This document shows positions 33,694-50,170 of a stretch of 64,000 nucleotides of DNA, piece by piece. The stretch comes from Metabacillus rhizolycopersici. GTDB lineage: Bacteria; Bacillota; Bacilli; Bacillales; Bacillaceae. A program made the translations under genes and the position numbers. The notes below the pieces were generated by a model. That model worked only from the letters and a program-made list of their open reading frames with translations, was not told the DNA's origin and searched no databases. Numbering within the stretch: the first letter of the stretch is position 1; every line of letters starts with the position of its first letter. The stretch covers positions 62,001 through 126,000 of the forward strand of contig NZ_JAIQUM010000003.1 of the NCBI RefSeq assembly GCF_020075705.1, read 5' to 3'.

Positions 33694-33939
33694 GTGTAAG
33701 TCCTCCATTTAGATTCAGGTTGAATGAAATATCCATAGTTCATCTTATGGGTATGGACAAGCATTTATGACTGAAAATCATCTTGACTTGAAGTTCCTTT
33801 ACATGAACTTAATTGGCTTTTAGATGCGTTGAATTTAGATTCGTGATCTCTTGGTTAATAGAGGGATATGCGATTTCCTTTCGGGGCTGATGTTACGATT
33901 ATTTAGAGAAAATCTGGTTCCGTAAAAAGATTTTTTAAA

Positions 33940-34100
33940 AAGAAAAGCGCAAGCGCCTTGTTCAGCCTCAGGCTTAGACCCAAGAGGCAGTCAAGAACGC
34001 GACGTTAATCGCCTTGACTGCACTTGCACGTCCTGTGCTTCGGGGACGGACGCTTACGCTGGACACGAAAACTAAGTCAAAAAATTTATACTTTCTTATC
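33940..34100 (+). repeat. Modular hairpin element, copy 4 (with module B)
   Basis: Same ends as copy 3, but the core is module B (CAGTCAAGAACGCGACG...CTTCGGGGACGG). The 33694-33939 stretch before it shows nothing recognisable. Confidence 0.9.
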
Positions 34101-34235
34101 TTTTTTTAAAAAAGAAGCATGAAATAAGATTTCTTACATTACTATGTATAAAGCCCTTCCAATATGGCTATTCTAGTAAAGTCATTCTTTTACATATGGA
34201 GAGGGTTCTATCTCTATTTTATCGTTTTTTAAAGA

Positions 34236-34409
34236 ACAAAAGCGAAAGCGCCTTGATTAGCCTCGGGCAAATGAGACTCTCAGGAATAGAAGGTGTTCTT
34301 TGCCTTCAATTCTTGAGTGGCTTATGACCCACAGTCAAGAACGCGACGTTAATCGCCTTGACTGCACTTGCACGTCCTGTGCTTCGGGGACGGACGCTTG
34401 CGCTGGACA
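34236..34409 (+). repeat. Modular hairpin element, copy 5 (modules A and B together)
   Basis: AAAGCGAAAGCGCCTTGATTAGC start, module A with stem CTCAGGA/TCTTGAG, then GACCCACAGTCAAGAACG and full module B, closing CGCTTGCGCTGGACA. Composite form. Confidence 0.9.
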
Positions 34410-34447
34410 ATTCTCCAAACCAAAACTTATAAATTTCTGATAGTACG

Positions 34448-34493
34448 AAAAAAAGAAGCAGGTCTTCGCTGACGATGACTTCTGCTTCTCTTA
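34448..34493 (-). terminator. Terminator of murAA
   Basis: AGAAGCAG/CTGCTTCT stem followed on the minus strand by TTTTTTT. Confidence 0.75.
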
Positions 34494-34500
34494 TGAAGGT

Positions 34501-35805
34501 TTATAGATCTGATACTGCCGCTTGTTGTTTCGGTTTTGCTGTGATTTCTTCTTTTACCCGTTGAACATCTGCGCCGATTCCCGCAAGTTTATTGTGGAAG
34601 CCTACGTAGCCACGGTCTAGATGCTTAAGCTCTGTTACACGTGTATAGCCATCTGCGCATAAACCTGCAAGGATAAGAGCAGCACCTGCTCGTAGATCGG
34701 TTGCTGCAACCTCCGCACCTTGTAATTCAACTGGTCCATTGATGATCACTGAACGTCCTTCAATTTTAATATCTCCATTCATGCGACGGAATTCTTCTAC
34801 ATGCATAAAGCGATTTTCGAAAACTGTTTCCGTAATCACACTTGTGCCATCCGCTTGCAATAGTAATGCCATCATTTGCGATTGCATATCTGTTGGAAAT
34901 CCTGGATGTGGCATTGTTTTGATGTCGATAGGTTTTAGCTTTTTAGGTCCAATAACACGTAGACCATCTTTTTCTTCGATGATTTTAACTCCCATCTCTT
35001 CCATTTTTGCTATAAGAGATGTTAAGTGTTCTGGCACAGCACCTTGAACGAGAACGTTCCCTTCAGTAATGGCAGCTGCAACCATAAACGTTCCTGCTTC
35101 GATACGGTCAGGAATGATGGTATGTTCTGCTCCTTTTAAGGATTCAACACCTTCAATACGAATTGTACCTGTACCTGCACCGCGAATTTTACCACCCATT
35201 GCATTAATGTAATTCGCTAAATCTACAATTTCGGGCTCTTTCGCACAGTTTTCAAGAATAGATGTTCCTTCTGCAAGAGAGGCAGCCATAATAATGTTTT
35301 CTGTTGCACCAACGCTTGGGAAATCAAGGTACACTTTCGCACCCTTTAGTCTACCCTTTACTTCTGCATCGATAAAACCATTTCCTACTTTAATTGAAGC
35401 ACCCATCGCTTCAAAACCTTTTAAGTGTTGATCAATCGGACGAGATCCAATTGCACAGCCACCCGGTAGTGCAACACGTGCTCTACCATTACGTGCTAAA
35501 AGTGCGCCCATAACTAAGACAGAGGCACGCATTTTTCTTACATATTCAAATGGTGCTTCAGTTGATAGCTCTTTAGATGCATCTACAATCACTTGATTAT
35601 TTTCAAAATGGACATCCGCACCTAAATGGCGCAGAACTTCATTAATTGTATACACATCGGAGAGCGTAGGTACATCACTAATTATACTTTTTTCTTTACT
35701 TGCTAATAAAGATGCAGCAATCACTGGTAATACGGCATTTTTTGCTCCCTCTACCTTTACAGTGCCGTTTAACTTACGACCGCCGCGGACGATGATTTTT
35801 TCCAA
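34501..35805 (-). CDS. murAA: UDP-N-acetylglucosamine 1-carboxyvinyltransferase MurA
   Basis: 434 residues. Catalyses the first committed step of peptidoglycan synthesis, adding enolpyruvate to UDP-GlcNAc. Cys117 in [15 protein letters not shown] is the catalytic, fosfomycin-target residue; [12 protein letters not shown] and [12 protein letters not shown] are family motifs. TTG start at 35805 after GGAGGGG. Downstream of ywmB in the same direction, which identifies the MurAA copy by synteny. Confidence 0.96.
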   Translation of the reverse strand: MEKIIVRGGRKLNGTVKVEGAKNAVLPVIAASLLASKEKSIISDVPTLSDVYTINEVLRHLGADVHFENNQVIVDASKELSTEAPFEYVRKMRASVLVMGALLARNGRARVALPGGCAIGSRPIDQHLKGFEAMGASIKVGNGFIDAEVKGRLKGAKVYLDFPSVGATENIIMAASLAEGTSILENCAKEPEIVDLANYINAMGGKIRGAGTGTIRIEGVESLKGAEHTIIPDRIEAGTFMVAAAITEGNVLVQGAVPEHLTSLIAKMEEMGVKIIEEKDGLRVIGPKKLKPIDIKTMPHPGFPTDMQSQMMALLLQADGTSVITETVFENRFMHVEEFRRMNGDIKIEGRSVIINGPVELQGAEVAATDLRAGAALILAGLCADGYTRVTELKHLDRGYVGFHNKLAGIGADVQRVKEEITAKPKQQAAVSDL

Positions 35806-35837
35806 ATTTTTCCCCTCCGCGTCCCAATTTCTCTATA

Positions 35838-36566
35838 TTAATATTCAGACGTAATGATTGGTGTTCCTATAACAACCGTTGTTTTATCGCCCATTCCGTC
35901 TGTCCTCATTGCAATTTGAATATTCATTTCACCGTTTGCTGTTGGTATAGCATCTTCCCACACAGGAGTTCTTGCTGATACGGAAAGAAAATCTTGCTCC
36001 AAAAGTTGTTCAATCGGATTCGCTTTAAATTCAGTAACTAGATTCTTTGACATTTCCATCAAACTACTCTTCATCATATCATCAACAGATCCAACCACAC
36101 AAGCGTAAATTGTTGCATCTTCTTGGAAAATGTCGAAAGTTTGTTGGCTAAAATAATCAGTTATATTGCTCCAATTGACTTGTAAACCATTACCGACAAC
36201 CTCATAAAGTATATACGACCCAGTATAATCATTTGTGAGGGTTGTTAGAATTTGTAGATTTTCAGTTACATTTTTTGCTTTGTTTTCAAAGACACCTATC
36301 GCTTTAAATACATGCTTATCTTCTTCGTATGTCCAATTATATTGACGATATTGATCTGTCATTTGTTTCACTTCACTGACAGATTTTTTTTCGAAATTCT
36401 TTTTAGAATATAAGGACCACTCATCAATTTGTACGTTTTGTTTCTCCATACCTTCAGCGATACGTGCAATCTTGGACTCATTACCTTCTGCTCCAATGTG
36501 AGTAGCAATGACAGAACATAAAATAAAAATGGCTAACGCTACAGTTACTATTTCTTTCTTTCTCAT
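35838..36566 (-). CDS. ywmB: YwmB family exported protein
   Basis: 242 residues with an N-terminal signal or anchor segment (VTVALAIFILCSVIATHIGA). The body matches the YwmB (DUF1779) family in length and position before murAA; its fold has been described as TATA-box-binding-like, but function is unknown. Probably cotranscribed with murAA (33 nt apart). Confidence 0.85.
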   Translation of the reverse strand: MRKKEIVTVALAIFILCSVIATHIGAEGNESKIARIAEGMEKQNVQIDEWSLYSKKNFEKKSVSEVKQMTDQYRQYNWTYEEDKHVFKAIGVFENKAKNVTENLQILTTLTNDYTGSYILYEVVGNGLQVNWSNITDYFSQQTFDIFQEDATIYACVVGSVDDMMKSSLMEMSKNLVTEFKANPIEQLLEQDFLSVSARTPVWEDAIPTANGEMNIQIAMRTDGMGDKTTVVIGTPIITSEY

Positions 36567-36703
36567 ATTCGTTCACTTCCTCTCCTTAGTAACATTGTTA
36601 CCGGATCGGAAGGATGCATACGTGGAAATAGTCGTCATTAATAGACAATTCATTTTTATATCACGTACAAATTCTGTTCAAAATACCTATTATCAGGTCT
36701 TCA

Positions 36704-36736
36704 ATCAGTGAGGTTTTTCTTAAAGCACTCACTGAT
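36704..36736. other. Perfect 9-bp hairpin in the ywmB-ywzB gap
   Basis: ATCAGTGAG/CTCACTGAT with a 15-base loop and no T-run on the minus strand. May be a weak terminator for ywzB. The rest of 36567-36852 holds nothing recognisable. Confidence 0.4.
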
Positions 36737-36852
36737 GGCTAGCTGCACTTATAAGAGCATGACAAATCGTTTACACACCGAAACGCCTGAGGTGGCAATC
36801 ATATCGCCTGTTATAAATGAGATGAAAAGACTTAACGTTTGGTTTATTCGCA

Positions 36853-37083
36853 TTAGAATAACAAGGGCAATTGCTGTGACCATAACAAATAATCAAGGAA
36901 AAAATTACTTACAATCGAACCGATTGCAATTGTCAATAAAATTAAAAGTATTTTCGCTTGTATAACCTTGCCCGCTTTCATCCATTTCTCGATGTTTAAT
37001 GCTTGTAAAGCCCACCATGTTACAAACATAAAGGCAAGGTTTACAATCATACTTATTAAAGCAATTTGGCCGTACTCGGGCAT
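36853..37083 (-). CDS. ywzB: DUF1146 integral membrane protein YwzB
   Basis: 76 residues with two membrane helices: GQIALISMIVNLAFMFVTWW and ILLILLTIAIGSIVSNFFLD, and the family stretch ALQALNIEKWMK between them. GGAGGG lies 9 nt before the ATG at 37083; the ATG at 37092 is too close to it. Located between atpC and ywmB as in Bacillus. Function unknown. The 37084-37593 gap upstream shows no gene or clear promoter. Confidence 0.85.
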   Translation of the reverse strand: MPEYGQIALISMIVNLAFMFVTWWALQALNIEKWMKAGKVIQAKILLILLTIAIGSIVSNFFLDYLLWSQQLPLLF

Positions 37084-37593
37084 TAAGTTCATCCCTCCAT
37101 TTTGCGTATCTTACTACACACAAAGCAACTTAAATCATACAATATTCTCTCAAAAATACAAGCACAATTTTACCTAAAATCATTAAAAATTAGATATCTT
37201 ATTAGTCAGAAAATCTACCCTTGAACATTATATAAATAAAATAGGTTTACATGATAATTTTTTTGTTTTTATAAAAATTTCATACAAATTAGGTTCTATT
37301 TCACATTCGTTCATGTCGAATTTATGCTGCATAACCGAGTAGTCGTACCTATATATTGGAAATTATAAAGCGTAAACTTCCTCCTCTAATGTCTTGATTC
37401 AAGAAAAAATGTGACAACTTTGTGTCCCTAACCTTCGTATAGTTTGGTATTCGTCTTTTGATTTCAACATTTCTCATTAGCTTGCTAGTTCATTCAGGGA
37501 TGTAGGCGATCAGACGATCTATGATAGTTGCTACGATTAAAGTAGGTTTGTTGTGAGGTTTTTTGGTACACAATGTAATCTCGTGTATTTCAT

Positions 37594-37645
37594 TAGAAAA
37601 AGGATGGTTAAAGAGCACTGAAACTCTAGTACCATCCTTTTTTCA

Positions 37646-37646
<1 letters not shown>
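37594..37646 (-). terminator. Terminator of the atp operon
   Basis: A 12-bp stem AAAAAGGATGGT/ACCATCCTTTTT, immediately after the atpC stop. Confidence 0.9.
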
Positions 37647-38053
<407 letters not shown>

Positions 38054-38066
38054 CTAGGTCCCTAAT

Positions 38067-39645
<1,579 letters not shown>

Positions 39646-39683
39646 AACGGATACTTAGTTCGCTATTTTTGAATAGAATTAAC

Positions 39684-40547
<864 letters not shown>

Positions 40548-40625
40548 TCACCACCTTCGATTATTCTCTACTTAAACATGCTTAGTGAAAGCCCTCATGA
40601 ACCTTCACCTTTGCACACTTATTTA

Positions 40626-43219
<2,594 letters not shown>

Positions 43220-43416
43220 TCACTCCCTTCAAGAGTTCCATGATGGGTTATGATATTTTTTTAATAATAGTTGATTGTTTTATCGTGAGAGATTAAACTA
43301 AACGTCCGTCAGCTTGTGTAATCCTTTATGGTTGCTTACGGCTCGTTTAACTTATTCTTTACTAAATTCCTTCTCTACTGAATGATGACTATTCATTGTC
43401 AAAGTGATAAAGGAAA

Positions 43417-43446
43417 GGCGAAGGTTCGCTTTGAATGATCTTCGCC
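43417..43446 (-). other. Hairpin in the atpE-atpF intercistronic gap
   Basis: On the minus strand GGCGAAG/CTTCGCC with a 16-base loop, followed by TTTCCTTT, 26 nt after the atpE stop. The 260-nt gap is unusually long for this operon. It may partly terminate transcription or protect the 3' end of atpE message. Confidence 0.5.
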
Positions 43447-43471
43447 ATATTAATCCATTTACTTTATCGAA

Positions 43472-43720
<249 letters not shown>

Positions 43721-43760
43721 TTACATTTGTTTTAGTTCATAATGCTTGAACATTTATTAA

Positions 43761-44492
<732 letters not shown>

Positions 44493-44861
44493 CTAAGCGC
44501 GAGAATGTTCAATTACATAATCTATCATAATAACGATATACATCGTCATTAATCCAATAATGATACTAATTAAATTAAAATACTCTGGATACCTCAAGGC
44601 AAAAAAGATTGCAACACCAGCAGCCGCCATTCGCGATGTCGTTCCTAGCGACCCGGGTTTTCTATTTTCCCGGAGGGCACGATCAAATTGATTGTGCTTT
44701 CTAACTAAAATCCATAGATTATATAGAGTTATACAAGTTCCAAGTATTAAGCCTAGGAATATAGACTGATATTCAGTGAAACCCCAACCTATTACATATA
44801 TAGCAAGTAGATAGAATATGTACTTTCGATACCTTTGAAACATTTGTTGCATATCAGTCAT
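44493..44861 (-). CDS. atpI: ATP synthase protein AtpI
   Basis: 122 residues, four hydrophobic segments (YIFYLLAIYVIGWGF, IFLGLILGTCITLYNLW, GVAIFFALRYP, LMTMYIVIMIDYVIE). AtpI helps c-ring assembly and has been linked with Mg2+ supply. First intact gene of the operon; GGGAG lies 12 nt upstream, within the end of a probable atpZ remnant. Confidence 0.88.
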   Translation of the reverse strand: MTDMQQMFQRYRKYIFYLLAIYVIGWGFTEYQSIFLGLILGTCITLYNLWILVRKHNQFDRALRENRKPGSLGTTSRMAAAGVAIFFALRYPEYFNLISIIIGLMTMYIVIMIDYVIEHSRA

Positions 44862-44961
44862 GAAATGTATAATCTCCCGAAAAATAGTGGTGAACTAACT
44901 TAAGCAAGGCATATATCCAACTAGCTAGTCCAAACAAAAGGCTTGTAATCAAAATAATCGT
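44854..44961 (-). pseudogene. Probable C-terminal remnant of atpZ
   Basis: Minus-strand frame after an in-frame stop reads TIILITSLLFGLASWIYALL then KLVHHYFSGD, resembling the last helix and end of AtpZ proteins, which in other Bacillus lie just before and overlap atpI. Here the frame likewise ends inside atpI. No ribosome site or start is seen, and the neighbouring frame just upstream reads VIRFILWLTKRLF before a stop, as if frameshifted. Identity is from memory of the family and needs a profile search. Confidence 0.45.
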
Positions 44962-45106
44962 TTAGTGAGCCATAAAATGAAGCGAATGACATCTTCCATG
45001 CATCGTAAACATGACATTGACGTGCTATGTGATTATGCTTGTCATAGGGGGTTAAAAAGCACGGATGTTGTCTAAAAATGTAAACCTTACCATTAGAACC
45101 TATATT

Positions 45107-45135
45107 AGCATACAATAGCCATAAAGTGATGTCAA
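45107..45135 (-). promoter_or_regulatory. SigA promoter of the atp operon
   Basis: TTGACA and TATGCT with a 17-bp spacer on the minus strand; leader of about 240 nt to atpI. Confidence 0.75.
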
Positions 45136-45240
45136 TCCGTTTTAAGTTAAATCGTTCACAATCTCCCTATTTCTACAGGATTCATCACAATTCGTTCACA
45201 TTTAATCGCTTACAGCCTTGATTTTATTGCATATTGTTAA

Positions 45241-47466
45241 TTATTCAATAAGTGAAATATCCACTTCTATTTGATCTTCTTGGCCCATTTTTTTCGCAAA
45301 GATAATTGCCTTATACAGATTGGCTTTTACATCTAAATCTTCCTTCTTTATTTCCTTTTCGATAAGCCCTTTCGGAGCATTTTTTTGCCAATCTAAAAAG
45401 CCAACAAACGTCAAGGTGTCTGGATCATACAAAGCAATTCCCATTTCTTCCGCACCACCAGGTAAATACATTCGATACTTATATGTATCAGGATGGTCAC
45501 CATACGTTAATTCAAACCCCATTACACGTGGATAATTTGGTTCATCAACCACAAATAGATAAGGAAGGTCGATTGTATCCGTCCCTTGTTCGATTTGAAG
45601 CCACTCTTGATGGATGCCTGGTTCCATCTGGTTTGGTGTCAGATCCATGCTAATTTTCACCTTTTCCTTTTCTCCTGGATTAAGCGTGACCCTGTGCGGA
45701 AGCTTCCATTGTATTCCTGCTTTTTTGCTTGGTGGTTTAAACGTAATCACTTGACTCTTATCTGATTGATTATCAACTGTCAGTACGGCTGTTTTTTTTG
45801 TTCGTGGATGGCTTGTTTCATATTGACCAAATGTAAGGGAACCCGGATAGATGAGAACCTCTGCTTCAATTGCGTCTTTTACGTTTATTCTACCTGTCCC
45901 TTGTTCGTTCGGTTTTAGCTTCTCGCGGCGATCATTTTCTAATGGTGTGGCTGTATTCATAAGGGATGCCTTAATCTGCTTTGGACTCCAATCGGGGTGT
46001 GCTTGTTTGATAAGCGCGCATGCCCCTGCTACATGTGGAGCAGCCATGCTTGTTCCATGCAATGCTAAATATCCCTTTGGAACGGTGCTGTCGATGGAAA
46101 CACCTGGTGCAACAACATCTGGTTTGATTGCCCATGTCGTTGTTACCGGACCCCTTGAGCTAAAATCAGCTAGTTTATCCTCCTCATTTTTATATATCGT
46201 TCGGACGACTGGACGTTGTTTGATTCGCTTCTTAATCATTTCACCTGCTTGTTTTGAAATCGACACAACCGGAATTTTTAGTGGTATTTCTAACGCACCC
46301 GAGAAATTCCCACTCACATTATTCGTGATAATAACAGCCTTCGCTCCTTGTTCCTTTGCATTTAAGACCTTTTCTGTGAAGGTAATTCCCCCGCGATCAA
46401 TCAGGATCATTTTGCCCCGCATCGTCTTATCTAATTCGTGCTTTTCTCCTTTTCCTCCATATACAATCTTACCTAGACTTGTGAATTCCCAAGGTTTAGC
46501 CCCTTGCATTCCATTCATTTGAATGAGTTCCTTCACTCCTGATATTTTTAAATAAGGCATGCGTAGTGGAGGCGAGGAAGCTCCAACTGAAATTGCCTGT
46601 GCAGAGGTGCCGGGCGAACCAACAGTCCAAACACCAGGTCCCGAATTTCCACTAGAGGTTACGGCAACAATCCCTGACTCTACCGCGCGATCAAGCGCTA
46701 GGCTTGTCGGCCAATCTGGTCCATTAACAGCATTACCCAAGGAAAGATTAATGATATCGACTTTATCTTTGATTGCTTTATCAATTGCCGCAATTACTTG
46801 GTCACTTGTCCCCATCCCACCAGGTCCCAGTGCTCTGTATGCAATAATTTCAGCCTCTGGCGCAATTCCTTTTAATTTTCCGTTAGCAGCAATAATTCCT
46901 GCGACATGTGTGCCATGAATAGTTTCGTTCCCTTTTAACGTCGTTTCCATTGGGTCTTCATCACCGTCAATAAAATCGTAGCCACCTCGGTAATTCCGCG
47001 ACAAATCAGGATGATTATAATCTACTCCTGTATCAATAACGGCAATCTTCACACCTTTACCAGTTAACCTACGATTCCCCTGATCAAAAAGTCCCCTTAC
47101 ATCTTCTCCACCAATAAACGGAACACTCTCTTTTATATGTGACGTGTAGGATACGACCAGACTTGAATGTAGAACCGCGGAATCACTAGTTAGTTTTTTT
47201 AGCTTTTCTTCCGGACCTTCAATCGAAAAGCCGTGGAATACATTTTGATAGGTTTGATGAATTGTTAATCCAGCACTTTCCTTTACCTTCTTTTTAAAGT
47301 CAGTAAAGGATTCCTTCTTAACGACAACCATGATCTTTTGATTTTCGCGATGAGTTTCCACTGGGAGTGGCGGTCGCTTCGGATAGATTTCACCATGAAC
47401 ATTCGCCTGGAAGGTTGTTACAACTAGCAAGGTTAGTACTAGAATGAAGCATTTTCTTAATTCCAT
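45241..47466 (-). CDS. Exported subtilisin-like serine protease with PA domain (Vpr-like)
   Basis: 741 residues. Signal peptide (ILVLTLLVVTTFQANVHG), an inhibitor-type propeptide (~40-120), and an S8 catalytic domain with Asp in VIDTGVDYNHPDL, His in HGTHVAGIIAA and Ser in LHGTSMAAPHVAGA. A protease-associated insert (~370-460, VYGGKGEKHELD to VVSISKQAGEM) lies between His and Ser, as in Vpr. A C-terminal beta domain follows. Probably secreted and wall-associated. ATG at 47466 with AAGGAGGTGG; the longer frame to 47667 has no site. Confidence 0.9.
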   Translation of the reverse strand: MELRKCFILVLTLLVVTTFQANVHGEIYPKRPPLPVETHRENQKIMVVVKKESFTDFKKKVKESAGLTIHQTYQNVFHGFSIEGPEEKLKKLTSDSAVLHSSLVVSYTSHIKESVPFIGGEDVRGLFDQGNRRLTGKGVKIAVIDTGVDYNHPDLSRNYRGGYDFIDGDEDPMETTLKGNETIHGTHVAGIIAANGKLKGIAPEAEIIAYRALGPGGMGTSDQVIAAIDKAIKDKVDIINLSLGNAVNGPDWPTSLALDRAVESGIVAVTSSGNSGPGVWTVGSPGTSAQAISVGASSPPLRMPYLKISGVKELIQMNGMQGAKPWEFTSLGKIVYGGKGEKHELDKTMRGKMILIDRGGITFTEKVLNAKEQGAKAVIITNNVSGNFSGALEIPLKIPVVSISKQAGEMIKKRIKQRPVVRTIYKNEEDKLADFSSRGPVTTTWAIKPDVVAPGVSIDSTVPKGYLALHGTSMAAPHVAGACALIKQAHPDWSPKQIKASLMNTATPLENDRREKLKPNEQGTGRINVKDAIEAEVLIYPGSLTFGQYETSHPRTKKTAVLTVDNQSDKSQVITFKPPSKKAGIQWKLPHRVTLNPGEKEKVKISMDLTPNQMEPGIHQEWLQIEQGTDTIDLPYLFVVDEPNYPRVMGFELTYGDHPDTYKYRMYLPGGAEEMGIALYDPDTLTFVGFLDWQKNAPKGLIEKEIKKEDLDVKANLYKAIIFAKKMGQEDQIEVDISLIE

Positions 47467-47608
47467 CAGATTCCACCTCCTTTTTAGTTTGTTCGTTTGT
47501 TTACGAAAACATGTAACAAATTGGTAGGAGAGGAAGCCGGTGGATTTCCTTGTAGAGACTGGTTGAATTGGAGTGTTATTTAAGGGAAGGGAGCTGGATG
47601 TCGTGCAC

Positions 47609-47617
47609 TTATCCACA
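47609..47617 (+). promoter_or_regulatory. Single DnaA-box consensus
   Basis: TTATCCACA, exact match, upstream of the protease gene. Alone, so weak evidence. Confidence 0.3.
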
Positions 47618-47647
47618 GTACAAGAATTTTCTAGTTTCCTAAACGGC

Positions 47648-47690
47648 AAAAAAGGGAAAACCTCCACATACGAAGTTTTCCCTTTTTGTT
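47648..47690 (-). terminator. Terminator of upp
   Basis: 12-13 bp stem AAAAGGGAAAAC/GTTTTCCCTTTT with a T-run on the minus strand, directly after the upp stop. Confidence 0.85.
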
Positions 47691-47694
47691 TCTA

Positions 47695-48324
47695 TTATTT
47701 TGTTCCGAAAAGTCTGTCGCCAGCGTCGCCCAAGCCAGGTACAATATAGCCGTGGTCGTTTAGTTTTTCATCTAATGCCGCTATATAAATATCAACATCC
47801 GGATGTGCTTCCTTAACGAGCTCTACACCTTCAGGAGCTGCAATTAGGCACATGAATTTGATATTTTTCCCACCGCGCTTTTTCAAACTATTGATTGCTT
47901 CGATTGCTGATCCACCAGTTGCTAGCATAGGATCAACGACAATTAGTTCACGCTCTTCAATATCTGAAGGAAGCTTTACGTAGTATTCAACTGGCAATAA
48001 TGTTTTCGGATCACGATATAGGCCAACATGTCCTACTTTTGCAGCTGGGATTAGCTTTAAGATTCCGTCTACCATCCCTAAACCCGCACGCAAAATTGGA
48101 ATGATTCCAAGCTTTTTCCCTGCAAGAACCTTCGATTTCGCTGTCGTTACTGGTGTTTCAACACTAACCTCTGTCAATGGTAGGTCTCTAGTGATTTCAA
48201 ACGCCATTAAGCTTGCAACCTCATCAACAAGCTCGCGGAATTCCTTCGTTCCTGTATTAATATCACGAATATATGTAAGTTTATGTTGAATTAATGGATG
48301 ATCAAACACATATACTTTTCCCAT
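47695..48324 (-). CDS. upp: Uracil phosphoribosyltransferase
   Basis: 209 residues. Converts uracil and PRPP to UMP (pyrimidine salvage). PRPP loop [22 protein letters not shown] and the uracil-binding [13 protein letters not shown] at the C-terminus. ATG at 48324 with AAAGGAG upstream. Confidence 0.96.
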   Translation of the reverse strand: MGKVYVFDHPLIQHKLTYIRDINTGTKEFRELVDEVASLMAFEITRDLPLTEVSVETPVTTAKSKVLAGKKLGIIPILRAGLGMVDGILKLIPAAKVGHVGLYRDPKTLLPVEYYVKLPSDIEERELIVVDPMLATGGSAIEAINSLKKRGGKNIKFMCLIAAPEGVELVKEAHPDVDIYIAALDEKLNDHGYIVPGLGDAGDRLFGTK

Positions 48325-48357
48325 CAAATCATCTCCTTTTCTTAGACACTTCAATAG

Positions 48358-48386
48358 ATTCTACAGAAAAAAAAGAGGAGTTTCAA
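48358..48386 (-). promoter_or_regulatory. SigA promoter of upp
   Basis: TTGAAA and TAGAAT with a 17-bp spacer, 34 nt before the upp start. Confidence 0.6.
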
Positions 48387-48462
48387 GTTTGATTTTAATT
48401 CTTTAAATCCACCCTTTATCTATCCTTTACATTTTGATAGCGACTAATGCTGAAATAAAACT

Positions 48463-48510
48463 AAAAAAACAGGTACTGACTTACGTTGCTTAAGTCGGTA
48501 CCTGTCCTTT
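48463..48510 (-). terminator. Terminator of glyA
   Basis: ACAGGTACxGACTTA arms pair with one mismatch; seven T follow on the minus strand. Confidence 0.85.
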
Positions 48511-48555
48511 AAATGGATTATTTTATTATTATCGAAGACACTTCTATGTTTCGAA

Positions 48556-49797
48556 TTAAAGGTTACGATATAAAGGGAATTTACTTGTTAAGTTTTCAAC
48601 GCGTTGTTTTGCTTCAGCTAACTTCGCTTGATCTTCGTGATTTTTTAATGCGAATGCAATGATGCTACCGATCTCATCCATTTCGTCTAAACTAAAGCCA
48701 CGGCTTGTCACAGCAGCTGTTCCGATACGGATACCACTTGTTACAAATGGACTTTCTGTTTCAAATGGAATCGTGTTTTTGTTTACTGTAATACCAACTT
48801 CATCTAGGACATGCTCAGCAACTTTTCCTGTTAATTGAAGTGAACGAACGTCAACTAGTAATAAGTGATTGTCAGTACCACCAGATACAAGCGTCAAGCC
48901 CTCTGATTGTAATTTTTCAGCTAAGCGTTTTGCATTGTCAATGATGTTTTGTGCATATGTTTTAAAGTCGTCTTGAAGTGTTTCACCGAATGACACTGCT
49001 TTTGCTGCAATGACATGCATTAGTGGTCCGCCTTGAAGACCAGGGAAGATCGATTTATCAATTTTCTTTCCAAATTCCTCTTTACATAAAATCATTCCGC
49101 CACGTGGTCCGCGAAGTGTTTTATGAGTCGTTGTTGTAACGAAATCAGCATATGGCACTGGGTTTTCGTGTAAGCCAGCAGCAACTAAACCAGCAATATG
49201 AGCCATATCAACCATGAAATAAGCGCCAACTTCATCAGCGATTTCACGGAACTTTTTGAAGTCAATTGCTCTTGGATAAGCACTTGCACCAGCAACGATT
49301 AGCTTCGGCTTATGTGTTCTTGCTTTTTCTAATACATCGTTATAATCGATGAGATGTGTCTTTTCATCAACACCATAGTCAATAAAGTTGTATTGAACAC
49401 CACTAAAGTTAACAGGGCTACCATGTGTTAAGTGACCGCCGTGTGATAAATTCATTCCGAGAACTGTATCACCTTGCTCTAAAATCGTGAAATATACACC
49501 CATGTTTGCTTGTGCACCAGAGTGAGGCTGAACGTTAACATATTCTGCTCCAAAAATCTCCTTCGCACGGTCTCTTGCAATATCCTCTACTACATCCACA
49601 TGCTCACAGCCACCATAATAACGACGACCAGGGTAACCTTCAGCATATTTATTCGTAAGAACTGAACCTTGCGCTTCCATTACAGCTTCACTTACAAAGT
49701 TCTCAGAAGCGATTAATTCAATTTTTGTTTCTTGGCGAGTACGTTCATTTTGAATAGCTTCAAAAATTTTTGCGTCTTGTTGTGGTAAATGTTTCAT
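48556..49797 (-). CDS. glyA: Serine hydroxymethyltransferase
   Basis: 413 residues, PLP enzyme making glycine and methylene-tetrahydrofolate from serine. The PLP lysine lies in [27 protein letters not shown] and [15 protein letters not shown] are family motifs. AAGGGAG lies 11 nt before the ATG. A candidate PurR box pair lies about 170-210 nt upstream. Confidence 0.96.
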   Translation of the reverse strand: MKHLPQQDAKIFEAIQNERTRQETKIELIASENFVSEAVMEAQGSVLTNKYAEGYPGRRYYGGCEHVDVVEDIARDRAKEIFGAEYVNVQPHSGAQANMGVYFTILEQGDTVLGMNLSHGGHLTHGSPVNFSGVQYNFIDYGVDEKTHLIDYNDVLEKARTHKPKLIVAGASAYPRAIDFKKFREIADEVGAYFMVDMAHIAGLVAAGLHENPVPYADFVTTTTHKTLRGPRGGMILCKEEFGKKIDKSIFPGLQGGPLMHVIAAKAVSFGETLQDDFKTYAQNIIDNAKRLAEKLQSEGLTLVSGGTDNHLLLVDVRSLQLTGKVAEHVLDEVGITVNKNTIPFETESPFVTSGIRIGTAAVTSRGFSLDEMDEIGSIIAFALKNHEDQAKLAEAKQRVENLTSKFPLYRNL

Positions 49798-49877
49798 TTA
49801 GTTGAAATCTCCCTTCATTCAAAACCGATAGTTAGTATTTACATTACAAAGCTTTTTCATCGTCTAGTTTCCCCTAT

Positions 49878-49906
49878 ATTGTACACGTATACTACCCGGA
49901 TTGTAA
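49878..49906 (-). promoter_or_regulatory. Candidate glyA promoter
   Basis: TTACAA and TACAAT with a 17-bp spacer; modest -35. Confidence 0.35.
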
Positions 49907-49962
49907 TAGATTTTCTGAAAAATTTTTCGGTTCCCCAACTTATTTCCCCAATATGTCGGTGT

Positions 49963-50006
49963 AAATGCGAATATTTTAAGATTAAATCGACAAAATGTTC
50001 GTTTAT
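49963..50006. promoter_or_regulatory. Candidate PurR box pair upstream of glyA
   Basis: Two inverted 13-mers, AAATGCGAATATT (49963) and, on the other strand, ATAAACGAACATT (49994-50006), resemble the PurBox AWWWCCGAACWWT with 1-2 mismatches and are 18 bp apart. glyA belongs to the PurR regulon in B. subtilis; the site itself is inference. Confidence 0.35.
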
Positions 50007-50170
50007 TTATTTTAAGGATTTAATCATGTCTATACTTTTCTACTTTAACCTTTAAGAAAATTATTAAACCTATTGTCGTTACTTTTTCTCTTAAAGTCAA
50101 CCGTAAATAATAGAATATTTTGTATTTTTTATTTAAGTTTATATTATTTGATTGAATTTGTCTGGAGTAT

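Noticed and set aside
44921..45115. 64-residue frame upstream of atpI
   Set aside because: It begins at the atp promoter -10, has no ribosome site and no family features; the leader is better explained by an atpZ remnant in another frame.
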